Source: Micromonospora antibiotica (lineage in GTDB: Bacteria; Actinomycetota; Actinomycetes; Mycobacteriales; Micromonosporaceae). From it: DNA of 64,000 nt. The DNA is taken from assembly GCF_017599305.1 (NCBI RefSeq), contig NZ_JAGFWR010000007.1, positions 62,001 to 126,000 on the forward strand. Reading direction: 5' to 3'. This document shows positions 42,358 through 50,556 of the stretch, in pieces. The stretch's first letter is position 1. Every line of letters starts with the position of its first letter. Below the pieces are notes generated by a model. The model had not been told where the DNA came from. It saw only the letters and a list, made by a program, of their open reading frames with translations, and made no database searches. The translations under genes and the position numbers were made by a program.

Positions 42358-43572
42358 ATGGTGTACGACGAACCGGGCCGGGCGGCGTCGGCAGAGGTGC
42401 CCGTGACCGCACTGGACACCGTCTTCGACGACCCGACGCACGGGGAGCCCGGCCGCGACCGGCTGGGCGTGCACGTGGTCTGGGAACTGGTGCTGCTGCT
42501 CGCCCTCGTCGCGTTGGCCTACCTGCTCTGGCGGGAGAACCCCGACGCGTTGCGCGGGGCGGGCCTGCGCCGGTTGCTCGTCGACGCGGTCGCGTTGGGT
42601 CTGCTCGTCGTCGCCGCCGGGCTGAGCCTGCGTACCGCAGCGGTGAACCTGGCGATCGGCCCGGTCGCGCTGGCCGCCGCGCTGCACTTCGCCGAGCAGG
42701 GCGACCGGGGGGTGTCCACGGCGGTCGTGCCGGCCCTGGTCGCCGCCGCGCTGGGTGGGCTGGCCCTGGCCTGGGCGGTGGTGGTGCTGCACGTGCCCGG
42801 CTGGGCGGCGAGCCTCGCGGCCGCCGCCGGGATGATCGTGTGGATCGAGCGGTGGACCCTGCCGGTGGCGGTGCAGGCCGACTACGACCCCCGGCGCAAC
42901 GCCTACTACCTGTTCGCCGGCTTCGCCGCGGTGGCCGTCCTGCTCGGAGCGTTCGGCGCGATCCGGGCGGTACGTCGGCTGGTCGGCCGGTTCCGGCCGG
43001 TGGCCGATCCGGCCCTGCGTCGCGGGATGGCGGCCGCCCTGGTGACCGCCGCCGCGCTGACCGCCTCCACCGTGCTCGCCACGCTCGCCGGGGTGCTCGT
43101 CGCCGCCAACGCGACCGGCCCGGTGACGCCGGGGTCGGGGCTGGACTGGACGGTGCTCGCGGTGGGCGTGTCCATGCTCGGCGGTGCCAGCGCGTACGGC
43201 CGGCGGGGCGGGATCTTCGGTGCCCTCCTCGCGGTCGCCCTGGTGGTGACCTATCTGGCCTGGGCGACCGGGACCGGCGCTCCGACCGACCGGTGGGCCG
43301 TCGGTGGGGTGGCGCTCGCCGGTGGACTGGTGGTCACCCGGATGGTCGAGACGTGGGGCCGACCCCGGACGGCCCGGGGTGAGCCGGTGGAGCTGCCGCC
43401 GGTGCGGGACGGGGCGATCAGCTCGGGGTGGTCGATGCCCCCGGCCGGCGAGGCGCGCAACTGGACCCCGGCGCTGCCGGAGCGGACGACCGACGCCGAC
43501 ACCCCGCCCGACCCCTGGGAGGCCCCCCGGTGGCAGAGCGGCCCGCCGCGCTGGGACGCCGACGAACGGTGA
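42358..43572 (+). CDS. Polytopic membrane protein resembling ABC sugar-transport permeases (orphan)
   Basis: About 404 residues from an ATG with GGGAGG nine bases upstream. Eight to ten hydrophobic segments occur. Two regions recall RbsC/BPD_transp_2 permeases: LRTAAVNLAIGPVALAAAL (compare the GxDLSVGS block) and a later VLAVGVSMLGGASAYGRRGG segment (compare the IGGTSLFGGRGS block). No ATP-binding or substrate-binding gene lies beside it, so it may be a permease relic or a repurposed membrane protein. The C-terminal 80 residues are Pro/Trp-rich and soluble. The resemblance is by eye and moderate. Confidence 0.72.
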   Translation: MVYDEPGRAASAEVPVTALDTVFDDPTHGEPGRDRLGVHVVWELVLLLALVALAYLLWRENPDALRGAGLRRLLVDAVALGLLVVAAGLSLRTAAVNLAIGPVALAAALHFAEQGDRGVSTAVVPALVAAALGGLALAWAVVVLHVPGWAASLAAAAGMIVWIERWTLPVAVQADYDPRRNAYYLFAGFAAVAVLLGAFGAIRAVRRLVGRFRPVADPALRRGMAAALVTAAALTASTVLATLAGVLVAANATGPVTPGSGLDWTVLAVGVSMLGGASAYGRRGGIFGALLAVALVVTYLAWATGTGAPTDRWAVGGVALAGGLVVTRMVETWGRPRTARGEPVELPPVRDGAISSGWSMPPAGEARNWTPALPERTTDADTPPDPWEAPRWQSGPPRWDADER

Positions 43573-43678
43573 CCCCGATCGGGCGGCGACCATCCCAGCG
43601 GGGCCCGGACCGGTGGCGACGGTACGGGCGGGCGTGGACGACGGGCCGGGAAGGATCTCGCCGGTTAGGCTCGCGGGC

Positions 43679-43984
43679 ATGACCGAGACTCCTTCCGCCG
43701 GCACCGGCCACACCTTCGACCAGCTCGACGCCCTCTCCACGGAGGAGTTGCGGGAGCGGGCCTTCGCGCGGGCCCGGGAGCGGCGGGACGTCGGCTTCTT
43801 CTGGTCGGTGCTGCGGCACCTGCCGAACGCCGACGAGGCCGCCGCGCTCGACGGGGCGCCCAACTCGGTGGGGCCGACCATCGACGAGGCGGCGGCGCTG
43901 TGGCGGGAGCTGACCGGGCACGGCTACGAGGAGTCCGCGCCGCTGCTGCGGGCCGCGTTCATCGACTACCTGATGAAGCACTGA
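43679..43984 (+). CDS. Conserved hypothetical small protein (101 aa)
   Basis: A soluble, mostly helical protein of 101 residues. Segments LDALSTEELRERAFARARERRDVGFFW and YEESAPLLRAAFIDYLMKH look like a small helical bundle. The ATG at 43679 has TAGGCT seven bases upstream and no ribosome binding site, suggesting a leaderless mRNA. I do not recognise a function. It lies between two membrane-protein genes on the same strand. Confidence 0.72.
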   Translation: MTETPSAGTGHTFDQLDALSTEELRERAFARARERRDVGFFWSVLRHLPNADEAAALDGAPNSVGPTIDEAAALWRELTGHGYEESAPLLRAAFIDYLMKH

Positions 43985-44049
43985 GCGGTCGCGTCGCCGG
44001 CTGGCGGGAGAGGTTTGCCGGTCGGGGCGGGTCGGGCACTTCCCGCCGC

Positions 44050-44550
44050 ATGGCCCTCACCCAACGTCCCCGCACCGTGCGCGGGTACGGCACCGCCGCC
44101 GGCACCGGCACCCTCGCCGCGCTGATCCTCGTCGGCGTCTGCGGCAGCCCGTGGTATGTGAGCTGGGCCGAGGCGCACACCGACCCGAACTCCGCCGGTG
44201 GCTGGTATCTGCGGCTGCTCGCCTGGCCGGCCTGGCGGGTCGAGTCGGCGGACCCGGCGTACGGGGTGCTCGCCACCGACCTGCGGGCCATCCTGCTGCT
44301 GGTGTTCGCCGCCGCGTTGCTCTACCTGCTGCCGACCGGCCAGGTGGCCCGGGTGCCGGGTTCGGCCAGCCAGTTCTTCTCCGGCTGGGCCGCGTACACC
44401 CTGGCCGGGGCGGCGGCGACCCTGGTGGCGGCGCTACTCACCACGGACGGGCCGCTGCAGGCCGCGTTCGAGACCACCGGCACCGGTGCCGGCTACGGCT
44501 TCTTCGCCGGCTGGATCATCGGACTGGCCAGCCTGGGCGGCCGGGCCTGA
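44050..44550 (+). CDS. Hypothetical four-TM membrane protein
   Basis: A 166-residue protein with four hydrophobic segments (about 18-36, 82-100, 110-133, 148-163), separated by an extracytoplasmic loop containing WAEAHTDPNSAGGWY. The ATG start follows CTTCCCGCCGC without a clear ribosome binding site. The family is not recognised. It is convergent with opuCA; a GGCGG / CCGCC stem (44557-44571) in the 66-bp gap could act as a terminator. Confidence 0.68.
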   Translation: MALTQRPRTVRGYGTAAGTGTLAALILVGVCGSPWYVSWAEAHTDPNSAGGWYLRLLAWPAWRVESADPAYGVLATDLRAILLLVFAAALLYLLPTGQVARVPGSASQFFSGWAAYTLAGAAATLVAALLTTDGPLQAAFETTGTGAGYGFFAGWIIGLASLGGRA

Positions 44551-44616
44551 CCCGCAGGCGGCCGGTCCGCCCCCGCACCGACCCGCTGGACGGTCCGGGT
44601 GGCACTTCCACGCCGG

Positions 44617-45612
44617 CTAGCTGCCGGGCTGCCCCAGATCGAGGACCCGGGCGCGGCTGAGCGTGCCGGCCGGCCGGCCGTCGGCGGTGACCAGGACCGC
44701 GTCGGTGCCGGCGGTGAGCATCGCGGCCAGGGCGTCGTACGCCGAGCGGCCCAGCGGCAGCTCCGGCAGGGTGGCGTCGGTGGCCTCCCCGTCGAGCACC
44801 TCCCGGGTGACCGGGGTGACCGCCAGCCGGCGGATGCCCCGGTCCGCGCCGACGAAGTCCCGGACGAACGGCGAGGCGGGCGTGCCGAGCAGGGCCGCCG
44901 GGGTGTCGTACTGCTCCAGCCGGCCGCCCTCGGACAGCACCGCGATCCGGTCGCCCAGCCGGACTGCCTCGTCGAGGTCGTGGGTGACCAGCACGATGGT
45001 CTTGCGGACCTCGGCCTGGAGCCGGAGGAACTCCTCCTGCAACCGGGTCCGCACGATCGGGTCGACGGCGGAGAACGGCTCGTCCATCAGCAGCACCACC
45101 GGGTCGGCGGCCAACGCGCGGGCCACCCCGACCCGTTGCCGCTGCCCGCCGGACAGCTCGTGCGGGTAGCGGCGTCCGAACTGGGCCGGGTCCAACCCGA
45201 CCAGCTCCAGCAGCTCGCCACTGCGCTGCCGGATCCGCTCCTTCGACCAGCCGAGCAGCCGGGGTACGGTGCCGACGTTGGTGGTCACCGTCTGGTGCGG
45301 GAACAACCCCACGTTCTGGATGACGTAGCCGATCCGCCGCCGTAGCTTCACCGGGTCGACGCGGGTGATGTCCTCGTCGCCGAGCATGATCCGGCCGCCG
45401 GTCGGCTCGATCAGCCGGTTGATCATCCGCAGCACCGTCGACTTGCCGCAGCCGGACGGGCCGATCAGCACCACCAGCTCGCCGGCCGGCACCTCCAGGC
45501 TCAGCTCGCGGACGGCGTCGGTGCCGTCGGGGTACCGCTTGCGGATGCCGTCGAGCGTGATCGAGGCGGCAGTGTGTCCTGCGTCGCCGGTGCCCCCGGG
45601 GGTAACGTCCAC
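44617..45612 (-). CDS. opuCA: Glycine betaine/choline-type ABC transporter ATP-binding protein (OpuCA/ProV-like)
   Basis: ATPase of a QAT-family osmoprotectant importer, 331 residues. Walker A is GPSGCGKST, the Q-loop lies in VIQNVGLFPHQTV, the signature is LSGGQRQRVGVARAL, Walker B is VVLLMDEPFSAVDP and the switch His is in LVTHDLDEA. A single CBS-like domain remains at the C terminus (AVLVTADGRPAGTLSRARVL). The GTG start has GGAAGGA six bases upstream. The permease gene on the other strand starts two bases away, so the ribosome binding site of this gene lies inside the permease coding sequence. Confidence 0.92.
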   Translation of the reverse strand: MDVTPGGTGDAGHTAASITLDGIRKRYPDGTDAVRELSLEVPAGELVVLIGPSGCGKSTVLRMINRLIEPTGGRIMLGDEDITRVDPVKLRRRIGYVIQNVGLFPHQTVTTNVGTVPRLLGWSKERIRQRSGELLELVGLDPAQFGRRYPHELSGGQRQRVGVARALAADPVVLLMDEPFSAVDPIVRTRLQEEFLRLQAEVRKTIVLVTHDLDEAVRLGDRIAVLSEGGRLEQYDTPAALLGTPASPFVRDFVGADRGIRRLAVTPVTREVLDGEATDATLPELPLGRSAYDALAAMLTAGTDAVLVTADGRPAGTLSRARVLDLGQPGS

Positions 45613-45614
45613 GT

Positions 45615-46301
45615 GTGTCCTTCCACCTGAGTTACCGGGCCGAGCCGGGTAATCCGTGGTTCTCCTGGCAGTACGTGCGGGACAACTCTGACACCATTCT
45701 CGCCGCGCTGCGCGAGCACGCCTCGCTGACCGGCCGGGCCGTGCTGCTCGCCGCGCTGGTGGCCCTGCCGCTGGCGGTGGTGGCCTACTGGTACCGCCGT
45801 CTCGCCGGGCCGATTCTCGCATTGACCGGCGTGCTGTACACGATCCCCTCCCTGGCCCTGTTCGCGTTCATCGCCCCCTATCTGGGCATCGGCGCGGTGA
45901 CCGTGTTGACGGTGGTGGTGCTGTACGCGCTGCTGGTGATCGTCCGCAACGCGGTGGCCGGGCTGAACCAGGTGCCCCCGGAGGTGCGCGACGCCGCCGA
46001 GGGCATGGGGTACGGCCGGTGGGCCCGGCTGTTCCGCATCGACCTGCCGTTGGCCCTGCCCGGCATCCTCACCGGGGTACGCCTCGCCACGGTCTCCACC
46101 GTCGCGTTGGTCACCGTCGGGGTGGTGATCGGCCGGGGTGGCCTGGGGCAGTTGATCTTCGCCGGGTTCCAGAACAACTTCTACAAGGCGCAGATCATGA
46201 CCGGCACGCTGCTCTGCGTCCTGCTGGCCCTGGTGCTGGACCTGATCCTGGCCGGCGTGGGCCGCCTGCTCACCCCCTGGCTGCGGAGCCGTCCCCGGTG
46301 A
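45615..46301 (+). CDS. opuCB: Osmoprotectant ABC transporter permease (OpuCB-like)
   Basis: Permease of 228 residues with five to six membrane helices. The EAA-type coupling loop is visible in VPPEVRDAAEGMGYGRWARLFRIDLPLALPGILTG (core: EGMGYGRWARLF), as is the family segment IGRGGLGQLIFAG. It starts two bases from the divergent opuCA start. Its TGA is part of a GTGA that opens the first of two 59-base cassettes leading to the second permease gene. Confidence 0.91.
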   Translation: MSFHLSYRAEPGNPWFSWQYVRDNSDTILAALREHASLTGRAVLLAALVALPLAVVAYWYRRLAGPILALTGVLYTIPSLALFAFIAPYLGIGAVTVLTVVVLYALLVIVRNAVAGLNQVPPEVRDAAEGMGYGRWARLFRIDLPLALPGILTGVRLATVSTVALVTVGVVIGRGGLGQLIFAGFQNNFYKAQIMTGTLLCVLLALVLDLILAGVGRLLTPWLRSRPR

Positions 46302-46415
46302 GCGCGAGGGGCGCAGCGCAGCGGAGCCCCGCAGTCGCGAACGGAAGGTCGGTCGGGTGAGCGCGAGGAGCGCAGCGCAGCGGAGCCCGGCAGTCACGAA
46401 CGAAAGGTCTATCCG
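46298..46415 (+). repeat. Two 59-bp cassettes encoding chained 20-codon mini-ORFs between permease genes
   Basis: Units start at 46298 and 46357, each with GTGAGCGCGAGG; the next unit position (46416) is the GTG of the second permease gene. In each unit GTG opens a 20-codon frame (first residues SARGAAQRSPAV and SARSAAQRSPAV) whose TGA overlaps the next GTG as GTGA. GGAAGG (46343-46348) and GAAAGG (46402-46407) lie eight bases before the following start. The 3' half (GAGCCCCGCAGTCGCGAACG) is shared with the panC cassettes. Confidence 0.85.
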
Positions 46416-47138
46416 GTGAATCCGGTGCAGCAGGCGGTGGTCTGGCTCAACGACCCGCTCAACTGGACCAACCCCGGTGGGGTGCTGGACCGGGTCGGGG
46501 AGCACCTGAGCATGTCCGTCGCGGCGGTGCTGCTGGGCTGCCTGGTGGCCTGGCCGGTCGGTCTCTGGCTGGGGCACTCGGGGCGCGGCGGCGGAGCGGT
46601 CGTGTTGATCTCCAACCTGACCCTGTCCATCCCGACGCTGGCGCTGCTCACCATCCTCCCGCTGACCTTCCTCGGGTTCGGGCGGCCGGCGGTGGTGGTG
46701 GCGCTGGCCGTGTTCGCGGTGCCGCCGCTGCTGGCCAACGCGTACACCGGGGTGCGGCAGGCCGACCCGGAGGCCCGGGACGCGGCGCGCGGGATGGGGC
46801 TGTCCGGGTGGCAGGTGCTGCGGCGGGTGGAGTTGCCGCTGGCGGTGCCGTATCTGGCCGCCGGGTTCCGGACGGCCGCCGTGCAGGTGGTGGCGACGGC
46901 GGCCCTGGCCTCGTTCGTCAACGGTGGTGGGCTGGGCCAGATCATCCGGGCCGGCTTCGGGCTGGACATCGCGGCCGGTGGCGGGCAGATCATCGCCGGT
47001 GGGGTGCTGGTGGCCGGGCTGGCGTTGGCGGCGGAGGGGCTGCTGGCACTGGTCGAGCGGGTGGTGACGCCGCGACCGCTGCGGCGTACCCGGCGGGTGG
47101 CGAACCGGCGGGCGGCGGACGCCACGGCGGGGAACTGA
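46416..47138 (+). CDS. Osmoprotectant ABC transporter permease (OpuCB/OpuCD-like)
   Basis: Second permease subunit, 240 residues, with the EAA-loop segment DPEARDAARGMGLSGWQVLRRVELPLAVP and the FVNGGGLGQIIRAGFGLD block typical of OpuCB/OpuCD pairs. It starts at a GTG that is in register with the two preceding 59-bp cassettes and overlaps the stop of the second mini-ORF. The transporter is therefore a heterodimeric permease with one ATPase (OpuCA) and the downstream binding protein. Confidence 0.91.
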   Translation: MNPVQQAVVWLNDPLNWTNPGGVLDRVGEHLSMSVAAVLLGCLVAWPVGLWLGHSGRGGGAVVLISNLTLSIPTLALLTILPLTFLGFGRPAVVVALAVFAVPPLLANAYTGVRQADPEARDAARGMGLSGWQVLRRVELPLAVPYLAAGFRTAAVQVVATAALASFVNGGGLGQIIRAGFGLDIAAGGGQIIAGGVLVAGLALAAEGLLALVERVVTPRPLRRTRRVANRRAADATAGN

Positions 47139-47290
47139 TCCCTTTCCGTGACGATCACGTTACGAAAGCGGTTCAGAGTTTGTCGGTCGGTCCGGAAGGA
47201 TATTGGCTGAACCCGCGGGCGGCGGCCGTCGCCCGTCGGACACGCGGCCGGCCCTGCCCGGGCCGTGCCGGGACACGGAAGGCGGGCACG

Positions 47291-48295
47291 ATGCGCGTAC
47301 GGACACGGCTGGCGGTGGGTGCGGTGGGCGCCCTGACCATGGCGGGTCTGTTGACCGGGTGCGGAGACGCCGGCTCGTCCGGCACCGATGCTCCGGAGCA
47401 GGGCGCGAGCGGTGCGGGTTGCGCCCCGGTCGCCGGTGAGCAGCTGGTCGTCCTCGACGACGACAAGAAGCTCCAGAACACCGACAACATCATTCCGGCG
47501 GTCAACGCCAAGGTGGCGAACCCGCAGCTGCTCGCCGCACTGGACAAGGTCTCCGCCGCGCTGGACACCCCGAAGCTGATCGCCCTCAACAAGGCCGTCG
47601 ACGTGGACCGCAAGACGCCGAAGGCGGCGGCCGAGGAGTTCGCCGTCGCCACGGGTCTGACCACCGGCATCGCCAAGGGGCCCGGTGGGCAGATCGTCGT
47701 CGGGGCGGGCAACTTCTCCGAGAGCCAGACCCTGGCCGAGCTGTACAACATCGCCCTCACGGCGGCCGGCTACCAGGTCAAGGTGCAGCAGATCGGCAAC
47801 CGCGAGCTGTACGGGCCGAGCCTGGAGAAGGGCGAGATCCAGGTCGTCCCCGAGTACGCGGCGACCATGGCGGAGTTCCTCAACACCAAGGCCAACGGCA
47901 AGGACGCCACCCCGGTCTCCTCGCCGGAGCTGGACAAGACGGTCAGCGCGTTGAAGTCCGAGGGGGACAAGGCGGGCATCACGTTCGGCACCCCGTCCTC
48001 GGCGCAGGACCAGAACGCCTTCGCGGTGACCAAGGCGTTCGCCGACAAGTACTCCCTCAAGACCCTCTCCGACCTGGCGGCCAAGTGCTCCGGCAAGGAC
48101 ACCGTGCTGGCCGGCCCGCCGGAGTGCCCGCAGCGGCCGAAGTGCCAGGCCGGTCTGGTCGAGGTCTACGACTTCAAGGCCGGTTCGTTCAGCTCGCTGG
48201 ACGCCGGTGGCCCGCAGACCAAGAACGCGCTGAAGACCGGCACCGCCAGCGTGGGCCTGGTCTTCTCGTCCGACGGCGCGCTCGCCACCAGCTGA
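47291..48295 (+). CDS. opuCC: Osmoprotectant-binding lipoprotein (OpuCC-like), circularly permuted order
   Basis: A 334-residue substrate-binding lipoprotein with lipobox LLTGC (Cys24). After a short linker, residues 50-123 (QLVVLDDDKKLQNTDN through VDVDRKTPKAAAEEFA) correspond to the C-terminal end of canonical OpuCC/ProX proteins. The canonical N-terminal lobe begins only at about 134 (IVVGAGNFSESQTLAELY), continues through the VVPEYAAT block, and the protein ends at VGLVFSSDGALATS, exactly where canonical members continue into LVVLEDD. The order is thus a clean circular permutation, with the linker TTGIAKGPGGQ joining the old ends. The operon position supports binding of glycine betaine, choline or a related solute. 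Confidence 0.9.
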   Translation: MRVRTRLAVGAVGALTMAGLLTGCGDAGSSGTDAPEQGASGAGCAPVAGEQLVVLDDDKKLQNTDNIIPAVNAKVANPQLLAALDKVSAALDTPKLIALNKAVDVDRKTPKAAAEEFAVATGLTTGIAKGPGGQIVVGAGNFSESQTLAELYNIALTAAGYQVKVQQIGNRELYGPSLEKGEIQVVPEYAATMAEFLNTKANGKDATPVSSPELDKTVSALKSEGDKAGITFGTPSSAQDQNAFAVTKAFADKYSLKTLSDLAAKCSGKDTVLAGPPECPQRPKCQAGLVEVYDFKAGSFSSLDAGGPQTKNALKTGTASVGLVFSSDGALATS

Positions 48296-48300
48296 GCGTT

Positions 48301-48336
48301 CCCGGTCGCGGTCGGCTCCCCCCGACCGCGACCGGG
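48301..48336 (+). terminator. Strong hairpin terminator after the opuC operon
   Basis: Perfect 15-bp stem CCCGGTCGCGGTCGG / CCGACCGCGACCGGG with a 6-base loop, beginning five bases after the binding-protein stop; a TCTTTTCTC stretch follows about 11 bases later. Confidence 0.85.
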
Positions 48337-48499
48337 CCCGTCCTGAGTCTTTTCTCACCTTCCCCGTCGACGGGTGCGGCGACGACCTCGGTGCACTGGG
48401 CAGGTCAGCCGGGCCCGCTGCGCCGTACCGGCCGAGATCAGGGCATTTCTGCCCTGGGACCGTTCCCAGCCCGCATACATCTCGGTAGGCTGCACAGCC

Positions 48500-50431
48500 A
48501 TGCCCTCCCCGGTCGTCTCCGAGAAGCGCAGCCCGCAGCTTCTGACCGTCCTGTTCTGGATCGGGGTGGCGTTCGCGCCGATCGCCGCGCTGATCCTGTT
48601 GTTCGCCGACGGCAACGGTCCGCTGCGGTTCGCCGCGGTGCTGGCCATCACCGCCGTGGTGCTGATCGGCCTCTCCATCGCACTGCGGGCCGACGGCGGC
48701 ACCCGGTCGTCGGACGCGGAGGTGCTCGACGAGCTGGCGCAGCTGCGGCGCGAGCTGCGTAGCGAGATCGTCGCCGCCGCCCAGCGAGGCAACCAGGCGT
48801 TGGACCAGTCCCAGCGGGCCGAGGAGCAGGTCACCGCGTTGCGTCGCCGGCTGGATGCGGTGACGGCCGATCTGGCGACGGCCGCGGGCGACCCGACGGC
48901 CGTCGAGGATCGGGCTGTCGGTGCGGGCCGGGCCCGGGTCCCGGTCGTCGAGCCGGCGCCGGAGGTCCCGGTCGGCCGTCGGCGGGCCGTCGCCGAGGAG
49001 AGCCCGCCGGACTGGGGCGCGGCGGACGACGCCGAGCCGGTCGCGGCGGGCCGGGGCCGGGTCGCCGCCGACCGGGAGACCCCCGCAGCGTCCGGCCGCC
49101 GGTACGCCCCGGACCGCCCGACCACCGGCCAGCCCGGCGGGTACGGGACGTCCGCTCGCGAACCACGTGGCCCGGTGCCCGGTGCCGAGTCGACGTCGCG
49201 TCCGCTCGGCGTGGTGCGGCACACCGAGACGGTGCACGTGACCACCCGGCACACCGTCGTCGACGGTCCCGATCCGGCCGGCGGCTACGGCGGTGGGTAC
49301 GCCGGTCGTTGGACGCCCGGCGCGGAGCAGCCGTCCTGGGCCGGTGGGGAGCCGCAGCACCCCTGGTCGGGTCAGGCGGAGCCGCCCGGCCGGGACTGGT
49401 CCGCCCCGTCCGACGACCGGTCCCGGGCGTCCCGCCCGCCGTCCCGCGACGAGCGGGCCTGGCCGGCCGCGTCCGGCCCCTCGTGGGGTGCCCCGGCCGA
49501 CGACCGTCCCGAGCAGCCCCGCCCCGAACCGGCCCGCGCGGAGTGGTCCCGTCCCGAGCAGCCCCGCCCCGAGTGGTCCCCGGTCGGTGGGGAGGGCGGC
49601 GTCAGGTCGTCCGGCGGCCGGTCCGGCTGGGCCGAGACCCGTGGCGAATCGTCCGCGCCCGAGGTGCCTTCCGGTGACCGGTGGGTCGAGGACCGGGCCG
49701 ACCCGCCGGCCCGCGAGGTACGCGCCGGTGACCGCTGGGCCGAGGTGCGCGACGACGGGCGTGCCCGGGAGCTGCGGGTCGGGGAGCGCCGGGCGGAGGT
49801 GCACGCCGACGGGGCCGGTTACCACTACTCCGACCGGTGGGCCTCGGTCCGGCAGGAGGACCCGTACCGGCAGGAGGACGCCTACCGGGAGGAGCCGGCG
49901 CGGACCGGTGAGCGGTGGGGTGGCGGCCGGTCGACGCCGGAGGGCCGCCCGGCGTTGCCGGCGGGTGGTGTCCCGGTGCCGCAGCAGTGGCGGGAGCCGG
50001 CGCGCAGTCACCGGCCGGCCGAGCAGTGGTCGGCCGGGGCCGCCCAGCCGGTCCAGGCGGCCCCGGACCGGCCGGCCCGGACCGCCCAGCCCGCGCCGTC
50101 CGCACCGGACTGGTCGGCGTCTGTTGCCCAGCCGGCCCAGGAGCGGCCGGGGCGGGCCGTCCCGCCGGGCGAGGAGTGGCCGGGCAGCGTACGACAGCCG
50201 TCGCCTGACTGGTCCACGCGCACCGGGCAGTCCGCTGCGGACCGGTCCGTTCCCGTGGACGACCAGCGGTGGGGCGGGCAACCGGTCGAGCAGTGGCGGG
50301 ACCGGGAGCCGGTGGTGTCGTGGCGTACCCCCGACCCCGAACCACGCGGGCACCAGCAGTGGGACGGCGAGGAGCGGTACGGCTACCCCCCGCAGGACGA
50401 CGTCCCGCGTGCCGGCGGCCACTGGCGCTGA
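48500..50431 (+). CDS. Membrane protein with coiled coil and long disordered C terminus, hypothetical
   Basis: A 643-residue protein with two N-terminal membrane helices (about 15-36 and 42-62), a coiled-coil segment (about 74-125, LDELAQLRRELRSEIVAAAQRG and following) and then about 500 residues of low-complexity sequence rich in Pro, Arg, Glu, Trp and Gly, with many RPEQPRPEW-like and DRWVEDR-like units. The ATG has TAGGCT eight bases upstream, so it is probably leaderless. It is an orphan between the opuC operon and the nuoD/midA pair. Function unknown. The long tail could be a scaffold or an interaction hub, which is inference. Confidence 0.8.
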   Translation: MPSPVVSEKRSPQLLTVLFWIGVAFAPIAALILLFADGNGPLRFAAVLAITAVVLIGLSIALRADGGTRSSDAEVLDELAQLRRELRSEIVAAAQRGNQALDQSQRAEEQVTALRRRLDAVTADLATAAGDPTAVEDRAVGAGRARVPVVEPAPEVPVGRRRAVAEESPPDWGAADDAEPVAAGRGRVAADRETPAASGRRYAPDRPTTGQPGGYGTSAREPRGPVPGAESTSRPLGVVRHTETVHVTTRHTVVDGPDPAGGYGGGYAGRWTPGAEQPSWAGGEPQHPWSGQAEPPGRDWSAPSDDRSRASRPPSRDERAWPAASGPSWGAPADDRPEQPRPEPARAEWSRPEQPRPEWSPVGGEGGVRSSGGRSGWAETRGESSAPEVPSGDRWVEDRADPPAREVRAGDRWAEVRDDGRARELRVGERRAEVHADGAGYHYSDRWASVRQEDPYRQEDAYREEPARTGERWGGGRSTPEGRPALPAGGVPVPQQWREPARSHRPAEQWSAGAAQPVQAAPDRPARTAQPAPSAPDWSASVAQPAQERPGRAVPPGEEWPGSVRQPSPDWSTRTGQSAADRSVPVDDQRWGGQPVEQWRDREPVVSWRTPDPEPRGHQQWDGEERYGYPPQDDVPRAGGHWR

Positions 50432-50436
50432 CCGTC

Positions 50437-50545
50437 CGGGTGCCGGGTCGGGCCCTCGTGCGGGGCAGGGCCGGATCAGGCCCCGCTGCCGGGCAGTGCC
50501 GGGTCAGGCCCCCGGTGCCGGGCCGGGTCGGGCCCGGGTGTGGTG
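50437..50545. repeat. Degenerate GTGCCGGGTCGGGCCC repeats between convergent genes
   Basis: Four or five imperfect copies of a GTGCCGGGTCRGGCCC-type unit fill the gap between the coiled-coil protein gene and nuoD. Several could form GC-rich hairpins and so help termination. Confidence 0.5.
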
Positions 50546-50556
50546 TCGGCCCCGGT

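Noticed and set aside
46409..50422. A 4-kb open frame on the minus strand across the second opuC permease, the binding protein and the coiled-coil protein.
   Set aside because: It is antisense to three well-supported genes. The translation is Arg/Gly/Pro low-complexity, as expected from the complementary frame of GC-rich codons, and no domain is recognisable.
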